DNA from: Trifolium pratense
Taxonomy: Eukaryota > Streptophyta > Magnoliopsida > Fabales > Fabaceae
Direction: 5' to 3'
Assembly (NCBI RefSeq): GCF_020283565.1
Contig: NC_060059.1
Span: forward strand, 16,362,933 to 16,426,932
DNA: 64,000 nucleotides
Of the stretch, positions 10,120 through 22,329 are shown one piece after another. Position numbers and translations under genes: made by a program. The first letter of the stretch is position 1; each line of letters begins with the position of its first letter. The notes under the pieces were generated by a model. The model was not told the origin of the DNA and searched no databases. It saw nothing but the letters and a program-made list of their open reading frames with translations.

Positions 10120-11431
10120 TAAAATAAATAACCATCAATTTGTCATGTCATATAATTAAATTTAAAATATCCATGTGATTTGGCAAAATACAAAATGTTC
10201 ATTGGATGTGAGTGGAAAACTATTTTAACTATCGGTGTGTATCTTCTATTTTGCTTTATATGCTATAGTTTCCAACTCTTTGATTTTGTTTCAAACTGTA
10301 TTAGAAACATTATCGTTAATCAAAAGAAATAAATTTACTCCTTTAAATAAAAGTAGATCTTCTAAGAATAGTTGAGAGAAGACGAGAGAGTTTCTACCCT
10401 TTCGTAACATTTGTAGCTACTCTGAAAAAGAAAAACGATCAGAGTTCCAATTACTAATAGAATTGGATTTGACGTGCAATTACTGTTGTCAGCTGTCCGA
10501 TTTAATTTAAATCAACCACTGAGATTGTTGGACTGTGATTAATTATAGCTGATATGTAATATGAACCGTCTAATCTCAAACTAAAATTTTGATTGAAAAT
10601 ATTGTAAAACTACGTGTATCTTGAACAGCATCAGATCCAAGTCCATTGCTAATCCCCTCTTTGGTGAGATTTCAATCAATCCATGCATGCACACTTAAAC
10701 TAAAAAATTTAACCTAGTGCTATATATAAGACGTATAACAGTTGTCCAAAAGATCATTTCATCACAATCTCTCAAAAGTCATCTTCATTTTACATCTTTT
10801 TTTCATTAGTCATCAACCTACCAAACATTATTTTCTAAAAAAAAAAACACAAATTATAATTGGTTCGAACCAGCCAACTTAAAATTATGAAATGATATAA
10901 AAATTTGCTAGATTAGCATGAGAAAGTCTGCACGCTTGATATCTACAATCTACATGAAATAAGGGTGTGATAGCTTAAAATGCACAACTCAGTTGCCTTG
11001 TATTGTAGTTGTAATTAATTAAATATATGTCCTAATTAATTAATTAATTGATTAATTATGTGCATGGATATGATAATAGCTGCGTATTAGTGGTTCCTTA
11101 GAACTTCAGTTAAGATAGAGATGTTTGGAATCACGTTTCCATAGTTTGACTTGCGTTTCAAAAGCCGCCATAGTGTGTCAAAAGCAATTGGATTTTTTTA
11201 TTCTTTGGTTGTTTAATCGGTGAGATATACAACATAAGTTTTTCCTTCTTAAATTTTTTTTTTTTCATATGCGGGAGTAAAAATTTAAACTTCTAATTAC
11301 TCTCTGCAATAATAACTATTATATGTAAAAAAAAAAAAAAAAACTACATTTTAAGTTTATTGAATAAATTTCTGTAAAGAAAAAAATTATTGAATAAATG
11401 ATGTAATAATTAGTCTATAATTAGCTTCAAA
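10120..11431. other. Intergenic, no recognised gene
   Basis: AT-rich sequence with homopolymer runs (for example 11321-11342). Nothing supportable on either strand. Confidence 0.45.
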
Positions 11432-11569
11432 CCACGCGGTTATCGATCTCGGTCGTCCGATCAGAAATTAATGGTCAAAATTAAATATTGAGTTCAACTG
11501 TCAAATTAACATTGAATAAATATAAATCGTCTGATCAAATCTCTATGGCCGAAATTGATAACCACGTGG
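11432..11569. mobile_element. Small inverted-repeat element (MITE-like)
   Basis: CCACGCGGTTATCGATCTCGG on the left is answered by GGCCGAAATTGATAACCACGTGG on the right; roughly 20 of 24 positions pair. No ORF and no clear TSD. Confidence 0.5.
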
Positions 11570-14544
11570 AACTATGATCCGAAAATTTCAAGAAAATATG
11601 GATAACATGTTTTAACAACTAAGGAGTATAGTTTTTTACTAATATATTAATAGAATGAAATTATTTTATTTTTTGTTATTAATCCTTTTTTTTCTACCAT
11701 CAATATCGACCGGCTTACTGTACCGTCTAATCTGATTCGGTGGTTTTCAGGGAAAGAAGACCTCGGTAATCCAAAGTTTCCACCGCGAGATTAGAAAACC
11801 AAAGGATTCAAATTAAAGTTCTCTCGAACGATCCATCTTAAGGGAAGATCATTAACTATTTCAGCTTAATAACTTAGTTTAATATAATGCAGTTATAAAT
11901 GTAAACAAAACATTACATAATTCGTATTACAAACTATTTATATAACTTTAGTTATAAATGTAAAAATTATGTTTTTTTTACACTTCGTTATCCCAAAATA
12001 TGATATTTGCTCATGTGTTGTTTAACATGTTTAACTATAGTTACAAATTACTTCATTCGTCCTTAATTTTTGGTCCTTTTAGAGTTTTGTACACAGATTA
12101 AGAAATAATAAATGTTGATAAATTCGTTTTACCCTTACTTTATTAAAAAAGAGAAAATTTATTTAATGAATGTAAGACTTACTCTACCCTATGATAATTT
12201 GATAGTATTTATCCAAAAATTAATGAGAACAATCCACAGAAGTATATTTGCATGTGATACCCACAACTAACTTGTAACCAACTTTTATTTCACATGTATA
12301 TGGCTGGTTCACATTGATTGTTAGATAATTGCCCTCAAATTTCCAAGGAATAGTTTTAAAAAACAGTTAGTGAATTACCCTCAAATATATTTTATGTTTA
12401 ATTTAAAATTTAAATGTTATGTATATTAATTAAAGAAAATACGACAAAATTAATATATTATTAATTTAAAATATTAGATAATTCACATTTAATTGATTTT
12501 CTCTCATTTCATTTGTTAAATATGATAATAGTCATGCATTTCAATAACAAATAATACAACAATTATATGTCCATCAACATATCTTGTAAAAAAATAATAT
12601 CTCTCTCAACTTTTTCACTTATTAAATATGTCTTTTTAAATCATGCATGCCACATACGAGATTGAATATTATATATGATTGAAATACAAAGTGATTGTAT
12701 ATTTGAATCCCTATTGTTTTTCTTTATTTTTATGAAATCTCTTTTATATTATGTATCTTCTTTTTTTAATTATATTTAAATATCCATAAATATATTTAAA
12801 TGTCACAAATCTTATCTCAACTTATAGAAAGGTCGAAATTGCTAGGTAGGACGTCATTTCGTCTATCTAGCAAAGAAAAACTTATTATATTTAAATAATT
12901 GCATAAAATTTTGCAATATTATATTATTTTATCAAAATATAATTATTGATTTGTTTTGTTTCTCTCTTGTTTTCATCTATTCTTTTTTTTTTTGTTGATC
13001 ATTTTCATCTATTCTTTTTGTATTGTTTTATTTTTTTTTTCTTTTTTTTACACATGTGCATAAAAAGAGGAGACATTGTTGAGAACACACTTGTACTAAA
13101 AATTATTATCACTCTAACTCTTAATGTACTCTCTTCGTCGGCCTCTTTTATAAGCAAAATTTCTCTTATTAGGATAATTAAATAATTGATGTACTTAGTC
13201 TATAAAATGTCTAGTTATAATATAGATCATATACATAATCTATTCAATAAAACTAAAAAGTATTATAGTAATTTTTTGTTTATAATAATAACCGGAAGAA
13301 ATATCAATTTAAGATGCCAAAATATGTCATCACTTAAATTAATAGTGAGCTGTAACACATTTTATATATCTAAATCATCATGAATAAATGAGAACTCTCT
13401 TACGACACTTTAAAGCTCCAAACCTACCACTGACTCATTTTATAATGAAGCATTTATATAGTAAATATTCAAATTCACGTGTATTCAAAAATTATAAATC
13501 TGATTCTTGATCAGTTTAAATCAGATCGAGTTGCGCCCACGCTGGTTTATACCAACTCTTGATGTAAAACAGTCCTCTCAGAAATACAACCATGAATCTT
13601 CATAAATTGTAATGTGGTATTCATGTATTGTAGTAAGGGTTTTTCTTCTTTATTGTGGACAAGATGGTTGTATAAATCTTCCGGAGAATGATTCTCTTTT
13701 TAGTTTGAAAATGCCACATTTCTTCCACCACATGCAACAAAGGTATAACATGAGTTTGTATAAAATAATATTTATTTATTTTTTATTTTTTACTCTTAGA
13801 AAATCTCATTTATTTCCTTTAAAATATATGAGTCGGGATCCGTTCACACCAGGTGTCAAAGTTTATATTGACATCAAATCCTATCCATTTATTCTTATTT
13901 GATCTAATAGCTCAATTTCATTGATTTAATATCTAATTTGTCAACAAAAAAAAATCAAATAAATATCTAACAAATCATATCTTTCCTTTTGTGAAATAAA
14001 TAAAACAATTCATCTTCTTCTCTGCTGCAAATTCATTCGCTCTCTCAACAAGTTTTATCAACTAGTATCATGATTATAACAAAAAATTCGGCATGATATG
14101 GCTTTGAAAAAATACAGTAAAAACGAGTGAGAATAAAATCACCATAACATTAACAAAAAATTGAGCTCCTAATTTTTTTATATTATAAAACGAGTGACAA
14201 TCTTCGACCTTTCTTATGACCACCTTCAAAATTATAAAGATTGGTACTCATGAGTCATGGATGTGATTTTATTTGGAGATGAAAGTTGTAATTTTATTTT
14301 GTTATTAATCTATGTCGATGAAAAAGTGATGAAATCTTCATATCAATTAAATCTTAATTGGAGCCATTCAACAAATAAAATTAAATTAAATTAAATCTTA
14401 ATTGGAAAAAATAATAAAGGAGTGATTCGGTGGATTACGGCATGTGATATTTAAAGTAATCTTTATTAGCCTTTGGATTATAAGAAATTAATGATTAATA
14501 TTTGATCTCAAACTTTTATTTGACACCTCGTGTTAACAGATCCA
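11570..14544. other. Intergenic, no recognised gene
   Basis: AT-rich. Several short ORFs (12946-13383, 13612-13902) have biased, membrane-like or random compositions typical of AT-rich noncoding DNA. No conserved motif was recognised, and no bounded element could be drawn. Confidence 0.4.
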
Positions 14545-14545
14545 A

Positions 14546-14633
<88 letters not shown>
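14545..14633. repeat. Compound (CT)n(TA)n microsatellite
   Basis: About 12 CT repeats followed by about 32 TA repeats. Open frames across it (IYIYIY and RERERE) are artefacts of the repeat. Confidence 0.95.
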
Positions 14634-14636
<3 letters not shown>

Positions 14637-15412
14637 AAAAGATTTGTCCTAACTGGGGTTGCTAATAGCTTAATATATCTTAAAACAATTGCTTTCATCA
14701 AGCTCTGTTTGTACCATGGGTCTCTGTTGTGTGTAATAAATATGCAACTTCTGATCTCATTTTGCACGCGCTTCATATTTTTGTTTTGTTTCTGGCAACA
14801 ATATGATGCAAGAAAAAGAATGATACAAATGATCGGTGTTAGTCATCGGTCATTGTGAATGTGCTTTGGTTCTATGGAGCACAAAGCAAAACAGTCCTCA
14901 ATGAACTTTCACTTTGCTGTGTGTGAGATGCAGAGTTAGAAAGAGAGTGCACTTGAAAGGTAATAATAAATTGGACTCAGATCCGGTGACACCAACTAGT
15001 TTGACATCAAATGTTACATCTCTCAATAATCTTTTGACCGATATAAATTTTATAAAATTCATCGATGAATTGAAAGTTTATATCATATGCAAAATTTCAA
15101 ATAAATTCAAAATGATTTGATATGTTATTAAAGATTCAACAGTTAAATTAATCTCATGAAAGATAGTATTTATATATCAATGGAGAATAACATAGTAAAT
15201 ATTTAAGAAAGAATAAATGAACTTACTTCATCTTTAGAGGGCCGTGGGCTTAATATGTAGAAAAAAAAATTTTCTACCCCAACAATCTTCTATCTACCTC
15301 AACATTTTTTCTAATATTCCCATTATACCCTTATCAAATTTAAATATATTTTATTATTTTTTCACTTTGTTAGTTTGTAACTTTTTTGGTAGACTGTTTG
15401 CACCCATCACCC

Positions 15413-15795
15413 AGTGTTCCGGTACGTTTTTTTTTTCAGGTTTGTCGAATTTACCGGAACTCTTTTTCAAAGTGTTCCGGTTTGTTAAATTTCCAGTTTA
15501 TTACCGGAACACTTTTCAAAATCGTCCCGGTATTACAATTTTCCAGAAACGGTTGTGTCTATACCGGAACACTTATAAAAGTGTTCCGGTACACAAAAGG
15601 TGTTCCGGTATACAACAAAGCGTTCCGGTATACATAAACGTGTTTTGTTGTTTACCGGAACACTTTTCAAAGTATTCCGGTATACAACAAAGTGTTCCGG
15701 TATACAAAAAGTGTTCCGGTAATTACATGCGTGTTCCGGTGTGTTGAACAAGTTGTAAAAAGTGTTCCGGTACATTAAAAGTGTTCCGGTATAAC
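15413..15795. repeat. Left subterminal array of GTGTTCCGGTA / ACCGGAACAC motifs
   Basis: At least fifteen copies of a roughly 10-12 bp motif occur in both orientations (GTGTTCCGGT and ACCGGAACAC), often as GTGTTCCGGTATAC, with irregular 10-30 bp spacing. The array lies between the terminal repeat and the transposase start, where transposase binding sites are expected. Confidence 0.92.
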
Positions 15796-15843
15796 ATAGC
15801 AGTTTTATTAATTTTATTTTTCTTTATTTTTTTTTAAACAGAT

Positions 15844-18585
15844 ATGGCTCAAATCGGCAATACAAGTCAAATATTAGTAGATACTACAGATGTTTTTACA
15901 ACTGATCAAAAATTTGCTACACCGGATGTTGCTCTCACATGGGCTCGAGATGTTGGAGATGCCAACAAAGTCAGTATTATCATTACTCGGTCAGATAAAA
16001 AGAACGGAATAAGAGGTAGAAATGACAAGTTGGTTTTAGGTTGTGATAAAGGTGGAAAGTATGACTCTTCACAAAGTTCCACGACAACTGCATCGAAAAA
16101 ATGTAACTGTCCATTTAAAATTAGAGCTGCACCTTCAACAGATGGTTCAGGATGGAAAGTTCAGGTTATTCATGGAGTTCACAACCACGGGCTACCTGAC
16201 CAATATCATGGTCATCCTCGCAAGGCACGTTTAACCGCTGATAAAAATAAACGTGTTCAAGATTTGACAAAGCGTAAAGTAGCACCAAGACACATTGTTT
16301 TAGATTTGAAAGATCAAAATCCAGAGTCTGTTGTTGATGCCACACTTGTATATAGGAAAAGACACATGATGCAAATACAGGAAAGAGGCTCCAGAACAGA
16401 GCTGCAACACTTGCTGCAGTTGTTAGATGATGCAAAATATGTCAGCTGGTATAGAAGAAAAGATGATGGCTCCGATGTTTTGAGTGATATTTTTTGGGCG
16501 CATCCAGATTCAATCAAGTTGTTGAACTTGTTTCCCATTGTTTTGGTTATGGACTGCACATACAAAACTAATAAATATAGACAGCCACTGCTTGAAATTA
16601 CTGGCATAACATCAACTAACATGACATTTGCTGTTGGATTTGCTTACATGGAATCTGAGAAGACGGCCAATTATCATTGGGCGTTAGGTAAGTTGAAGGA
16701 ATTGATTACTAAGCAAGATATATTTCCTAGAGTAATTTTGACTGATAGGGAGTTTGCTTTGATGAATGCAATTAAAGATATATTTCCACATACTACTAAT
16801 ATGCTTTGTACGTGGCACATAATCAAAAATGTGAATGCGAGATGCTCCGTGTATATACCTAAGGATATGCGACAGAAGGTGAAAAATTTGTGGAGAGATG
16901 TTGTTGAAAGTCCGGATGAGGTGTAGTATCAGCAGCGGTTGAATGCGTTTCAGCAAGCATGTGTTAATTCAAGCAATTTTGTCGAATATGTCAATAACAC
17001 CTGATTGGCCCCTCACAAAGAACAATTTGTTGAAGCATGGACCAATCAAGTGATGCATTTAGGAAACACAACGACTAATAGGTATAATTTTTTATTTTAA
17101 AATTGTAATTATATTTTTCTTTTTTTGGCGTTTAATTGACTATTGTTTGCAATTTGATATTTAGAGTTGAGTCTGCACATTGGAGACTGAAGAAAATGTT
17201 GGAACACAGCAAAGGAGACTTATGCAAGTGTTTGGAAGGCATGAATGACAACATAAGACTAGAAATTGACAAAATTAAGAAGTCTTTTCAAAAGAGTTTT
17301 TACTATGCAGAGAAGACACACAGCAGTCCATTTTTTCAATATTTGAGAAACTTTGTCTCCAGGGCCGCTATGACACTAATTTCTGATGAGATGAAGAGAA
17401 TTGACATTGTTGGAACAGATAAAAACTTGTGTGGTTGCAAACTTAGGTCAACATGTGAGTTACCTTGTGCTTGTGAATTGAGTGGATATACAACCAGCGG
17501 TGTACCGATACCATTAGATTCAGTTCACGGTCACTGGAAGAAATTAACTATGGAAGCAATATGAGTTGGACATGAGTAATGCAATGGAGGCAATATGGAC
17601 TCGATTTCGATCACTTGATATTGTTGGTAAAAGAGCGTTGAAGAGTAAAGTGTTTGAACTTGCTTATCCAGCCTCAAGTTCATTGTGTCCACCACCTGAA
17701 AAAATAAAAACCAGAGGAGGAGTGAAGAACAAAGATAAAGGCAAAGCACCAAAGGGTTATGATGTGTACCGTGATCCATCATACTTTGAACATGTTGAAA
17801 GAGAATATGGTGATTCACAAGGTGACTAATTTCTTTTTGTTATAATATAGTTATTGTTTATATTTTTATTTCTTATTTTTATATATTCAACTTATTTTTT
17901 TCTACATAATCAAGGTACATCAAAGAGGTCGCGTACACAACTATCTCAGTCATCTCAGGATCAACAAGCTCAACCATCTCAAAAGCAACTATCACAAATG
18001 TCTAAAAAATTGTCAGAAGTATTTGGGGCAATTTCCTGATCATATACATCCACATATTGTTGACATTATTGAAGTGTTAGGAGATGGAAATTGTGGTTTT
18101 AGAGCTGTTGCATATTTACTTGGTTACACAGAGGAAGGTTGGCCCATCGTCCGTCGAGAGTTACATGATGAGCTGACAAATAATAACAGTTTGTATAAAA
18201 AATTATTCAGACAAGGTTTACAGGGCGTTAGAGATTCGCTGGTAGCAAATAGATGGTTCACCATACCTGCTATGGGTTACTTGGTAGCAAATAGGTATAA
18301 TGTTATTTTAGTCACGTTGGGTAAACCTAGTCAGACCTTCTTTCCTATGATGACTTCATATTCCTCTTCAGCAAGGTTTTTTTGTATCGGTTTTGTCGGT
18401 GGAAATCATTGGGTGCCGGTAAACATGTCAAAGGGATTTCCGTTGCCCGAAGTTACAGCTGATTGGAAGAAATTTCGTTCACATCAGGCAACATCTTGGA
18501 TGTCAAACTTAAAAGGACGCCTACAATATTGGCAACTTCTAAATCCTCCGGTGAAACCTCCTAATGGTGTTATGTCTGTTGATTA
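15844..18585 (+). pseudogene. FAR1-type MULE transposase with C-terminal OTU protease domain, broken
   Basis: The chosen ATG (15844) follows a T-rich AAACAG acceptor, suggesting a 5'-UTR intron. Exon 1 (15844-17081) has a FAR1/WRKY-GCM1-like finger (KCNCPFKIRA...VIHGVHNHG) and a MULE domain with candidate acidic residues D237 (VMDCTYKTNKY) and D301 (VILTDRE), then the CTWH motif. Exon 2 (17165-17821) holds the SWIM-like CGCKLRSTCELPCACE. Exon 3 (from 17915) runs through a Gln/Ser linker into an OTU domain with GDGNC (Cys codon 18091-18093) and GNHWVPV (His codon 18407-18409). In-frame stops lie at 16924-16926 and 17002-17004, and frameshifts near 17560 and 18022. The second stop sits where the family normally has Trp. 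Such a protein would bind the element ends and excise or insert it; the role of the OTU part is unknown. Confidence 0.85.
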
Positions 18586-18968
18586 ATTTTTAATTTTATG
18601 TCAAACATTTAAATATTACTTACTTTCAAGTAATCTAGGGACAAGCATGTTCAAATTTCTTATATTCATTTTTGTTCTTCATTACTCTATTGACTATTTT
18701 TGTTCTGTTTTTACTATTCTTTCATTTCATTTCATTGCGGTTCGGGTTTTATGCAGAGATTAGTTAGATATTTCACATATTGCAGATTTATAATATTAGT
18801 TTCTCCCTTTGAGGATGATGCAAATCCATTCACTGCTACTGCTGCTGTTAATAAGCTTTGTAAATGGTCTGAATAATACAACAAAATTAATAAGCTTTGT
18901 AAATGGTCTGAAAACACTAGCAAACACTACCAAATTAATAATACAACAACAAGGGAAAAAAAAAATAG

Positions 18969-21182
18969 TCATGGATGTTCACCACGAGCCACATCCAGTG
19001 CAAGAAAAAGATCTTCAAATCCCTCTTCATCTCTGTCGACATCTAACCGCGTCACAAACCTCTCCAACGCGGAACCAATCATACCTCTCCATCTTCGTTC
19101 GCGTTGGAGGTCATCTTCTGCTGGAGCTGGTGCATCTTCTTCTATCGAATCATCTTGTGCTGCCATATACTGTGGAACTGGCTGTGCTCCATGTGGTCCA
19201 TCAACAGGGCGACATACTATAGGATGTGATACCATATAGTACAACGGCAAGTAATCAGCTGCAGCCTCAGCAGCATATGTCGCTGGACGTGTCGGCTGAA
19301 CGATCCGATCAACAGCGATGTCATAACCGATCCAGTCACTATCAATAACATCAATGGCAGGAGCTGGAGGTGGTGGTGGTGGTATATACTGAAAGTAGCC
19401 AAACTGCCTAATACATCTCTCAGGCAAGTAACGAACTACAGTGCAGCCACGCAGATATCCACTATACATACTCACCAGGTCAAAAGGAAGTGCAGCTCTA
19501 TGGTCTTGAAACGGACGCCATATCACGTCATCCGGGGTCAATGCATCCAGTACTGGTCGATAAGCAGGAAGCTTCACATTCCCTTGCCTATACCTCCACC
19601 GCCTAGCTCGAGGTAAACTCGCACCAGGAATATCACAGTCAAGACCAGACTCAGCCCGCCTTCCAAGGGTAGGGAAATACTCGTGAATCCAACACTGTTA
19701 CAACCAAAATTTTCATTATTTCAATAAGCTGAAAAATAATAATGCATCACTTTTTACGGACAGTTACATATAGCAGCAACACACATAACATACTCATGTT
19801 GTTTAGATTCTTATCATGTTAGTCTTTCGATGATAAATTGATAACAGTTTCAGTAAAATGATTAGAACAAGTAATTGTATAATTTGAAAAAAATATATCA
19901 TATAATTTGAAAATAAGTTTGTTGTTTTTTGAGAAAATGCATCAAATTTAAAGGATATTAAATACCTGTAAAAGTGTCGCATACCCAGCGAGCCCCTTTG
20001 TGGTAAAGATAGAAGCATCATTCAAGGTATCATATAATTCAACCAACGCAATTGCACCCCAAGCAAATCTACCACATGTAGACAAAACCCTAAACATCGG
20101 TAGATATTTTGCATCCACGCGTGTAAAACTCTTGTCAGTGCAAATGCTACAGCCGACCAACAACAACAAATACGACCTAGCAGCACAATCATAATTCTCA
20201 ACTTCACACTGCCTTATGTAGTTATCAAATAGCCATTGTTGAGAAAAATATCCACCTCGCTACTTTCTTGTCTCTCTGGCCGCACACTGAAGATTGACAC
20301 CCAACAACTCAGCTGCAAGTGCCGCAGCTTCTTCCTCTGTGAATGATGACGGTGTGTAAAAGTCACCCCTAATCGGAATATGCAACAAACAGGCAACATC
20401 ATCTAGTGTAATTGTCATTTCACCGAATGGCATGTGAAATGACGATGTCTCAGGGTGCCATCTCTCAACAAATGCGAATATAAGATTCGGATCGACCTTG
20501 TTCAAACTGGTCCGCTCAAGTGATCTCAACCCAGATGCAGTCATCCAACCTTCAACATATCGTGGATGTTGATCAGGAACCCATTCGGCCAGTTTGCCAC
20601 CGAGAGATGCTATCTTTAATTCAATTCTTGGTCCATGACGTTCCTACATTATATGAAATGGATTGTAAATAAGTTTATGACAATTACAACTTTTTTGGTC
20701 ATATTATGGGTGACAGAAACCAGAGAATAGCGTAGTAATTAAGTAAACAAAACAAATGCAATCAGGCAGCAAGTAAGTGAACAAAACAAATGCAATAGCT
20801 ATTTATAAATAATACTAGGTTACGAGTGTTACCAAAACATTAAGTGAATTTTTTCATAATTTTTTACCTGAGATTCTTTCTCAAACATTGATCATAAGAT
20901 ACATCCTACTGCTATACATTTCATTGAACTTTAACTAAAACTATAAATAAAAATTGATTACCTCGCCAAACCATACATGACGAGCAACGTGCTCATGATA
21001 CCGTGTCAGAAGACTAGTATCAATCGGTCCTCCAGGCCACACCACAGGCTGCACCACAGGTGGCACCTCCGGCACAAGCTCATCCTCCTGCTGCTCCTCC
21101 TCCGCCTGGCGCCGTAGAAACTCTTCATGTCCGAGATCTTCAGAACGCCTAATTCTACCATCGCGTCCTCTGATACGCGCCA
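18969..21182 (-). pseudogene. Plant mobile domain (PMD) gene carried by the MULE, broken
   Basis: Three minus-strand exons: 21182-20962 (ARIRGRDGR..., SLLTRYHEHVARHVWFGE), 20643-19966 and 19694-18969. Exon 2 has the PMD core: ASGLRSLERTSL, FAFVERWHPETSSFHMPFGE, MTITLDDVACLLHIP, then CGRFAWGAIALVELYDTLND. Exon 3 has PDDVIWRPFQ, YLRGCTVVRYLPERCIRQFGY and a proline run. This is the family often annotated as 'serine/threonine phosphatase 7 long form homolog', although no phosphatase domain is visible. Related PMD proteins MAIN and MAIL1 act in gene silencing. A TAG (minus-strand codon at 20262-20260) interrupts exon 2; reading resumes in frame beyond it. The start is unsettled: the initiator may be split across an upstream intron, since exon 1 opens TG GCG after an ATCAG acceptor. 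Confidence 0.85.
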
Positions 21183-21239
21183 CTGATAAAAAAAAAAACA
21201 ACATTCAATAAAAAAAAATGCAAATACAGTTAAAAAATG

Positions 21240-21500
21240 CATACCGGAACACTTGGGTTTGAGTATTCCGGTATGCAAACATTAACAAGCGAAACAGATG
21301 AAAAATTTTAATACCGGAATACATAAACGAAAGTGTTCCGGTATGAATATTCATACCGTTCCGGTATGAATATGTATACCGGAATACACAAACGAAAGTG
21401 TTCCGGTATGAATATTCATACCGGAACACTTGAAAAAAGAGTTCCGGTTTGTTTTTCGTACTTACTCTCTCAAATTCCTCTTTCACAACACCAGAACACT
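21240..21500. repeat. Right subterminal array of GTGTTCCGGTA / ACCGGAACAC motifs
   Basis: About nine to ten copies of the same motif as at 15413-15795, in both orientations (GTGTTCCGGTATGAATA, ATACCGGAACACTTG). It lies between the PMD gene and the right terminal repeat. Confidence 0.9.
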
Positions 21501-21637
21501 TTTTTTAAATGTGAGTGGAAAATGATTTTTTTTTTTACGGTTTTACTTTATATAGGAGGGCATTTTCGTCATTAAAAAATTTGTGTTGGGGTAGATGGAA
21601 GATTGTTGGGGTAGAAAAAAAAAATTTCTAATATGTA

Positions 21638-21885
21638 TTGTTCGATTGGCCCGAAAAACTAACATAATAGATTTACTCATATTTATTTTTAATTTATTTT
21701 AATTATAATGTATTCGGGTTTCGGGCTGCTCGTGGCTCATTCGGTCTAGCCCCTATCTTAAATGGGCTTTAGCGGACCGACTTAAAAAGCCTAAATAAAA
21801 TATGGGCTGAAATTTTGAGGCCTAAGTCCATAAAATTTTTCGGACCGGCCATTCGGGCTAGCCCATTTTGACAGCTCTATTTTAA
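21638..21885. repeat. Remnant of an older repeat that the MULE inserted into
   Basis: GC-rich words (GATTGGCCCG, CGGGCTGCTCG, TCGGTCTAGCCCC, GGACCGGCC, GGGCTAGCCC) end in CCCATTTTGACAGCTCTA, a motif I associate with plant hAT-like repeat ends. Left of the MULE, AGAGGGCCGTGGGCT at about 15236-15250 may be the other end. Boundaries and class are inferred. Confidence 0.4.
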
Positions 21886-22329
21886 ACCCTTCATTATGTT
21901 ACAAGTGAATAAAATAAATGATTAACTCATAAACATTTATAAAGATAAAAAGACTTGTGTGGAAAAAAATAAGACAAAGGACGAATATGTTACGAATAAA
22001 TAAGATAGAGGATTAACTTCTACACATTTGTAAAGATAAACAACCAATTTGAGAAGAATAAAAAAAGATTAAGAACAAATATATTACAAATAAATAAGAT
22101 AAATGATTCATAATGCAATTTTTCCTAAAAAATACTACCAAGCAAACAAGGCAAATAGAATGGTTACAAAGTTTCCTTGAGAAATTTGTATGGTTGGTTG
22201 GAAGCCTCAGACGGAAGGAAGAGTGAAAATATGGATGGAGCTTGTAATGTGGAGGTGTAATTCGATATAGCCGGGGTGAGTGGTGTGGTGTATTTTCCAA
22301 GTTTGTTGGTATTTGAAGTGCTTTCTAGA

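Larger units (their letters stand above)
15260..21628. mobile_element. 6.4-kb Mutator-like element (MULE) carrying FAR1-MULE-OTU and PMD genes
   Basis: A perfect 9-bp duplication (TAATATGTA) lies at 15251-15259 and 21629-21637, the MULE-typical TSD length. The ends are inverted repeats of about 50 bp containing CTACCCCAACAATCTTC, then CTAC(C)CCAACA. Beyond them both subterminal regions hold arrays of an ACCGGAACAC-type motif. Plus strand encodes a MULE transposase with OTU domain; minus strand encodes a convergent plant mobile domain gene. The layout resembles the convergent two-gene organisation of maize MuDR, but the second gene differs. Stops and frameshifts in both genes indicate an inactive copy. 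Confidence 0.93.

Noticed and set aside
12946..13902. Chain of ORFs as a small-protein gene cluster
   Set aside because: AT-driven, low-complexity hydrophobic sequences with no conserved motif, splice or promoter support.
14502..14858. 118-residue ORF and its 86-residue antisense partner
   Set aside because: Both are created by the (CT)n(TA)n microsatellite reading through in two directions.
15533..15775. ORFs within the ACCGGAACAC array
   Set aside because: Repetitive peptides (YRNTF, VPVY) come only from the repeated motif read in three frames.
15413..15795. CRISPR-like repeat array
   Set aside because: Repeats are short, occur in both orientations with irregular spacing, and sit in a plant transposon's subterminal region; the window is eukaryotic.
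18732..19402. Small ORFs overlapping the end of the PMD gene
   Set aside because: They are in other frames of the PMD exon and encode no recognisable motif.
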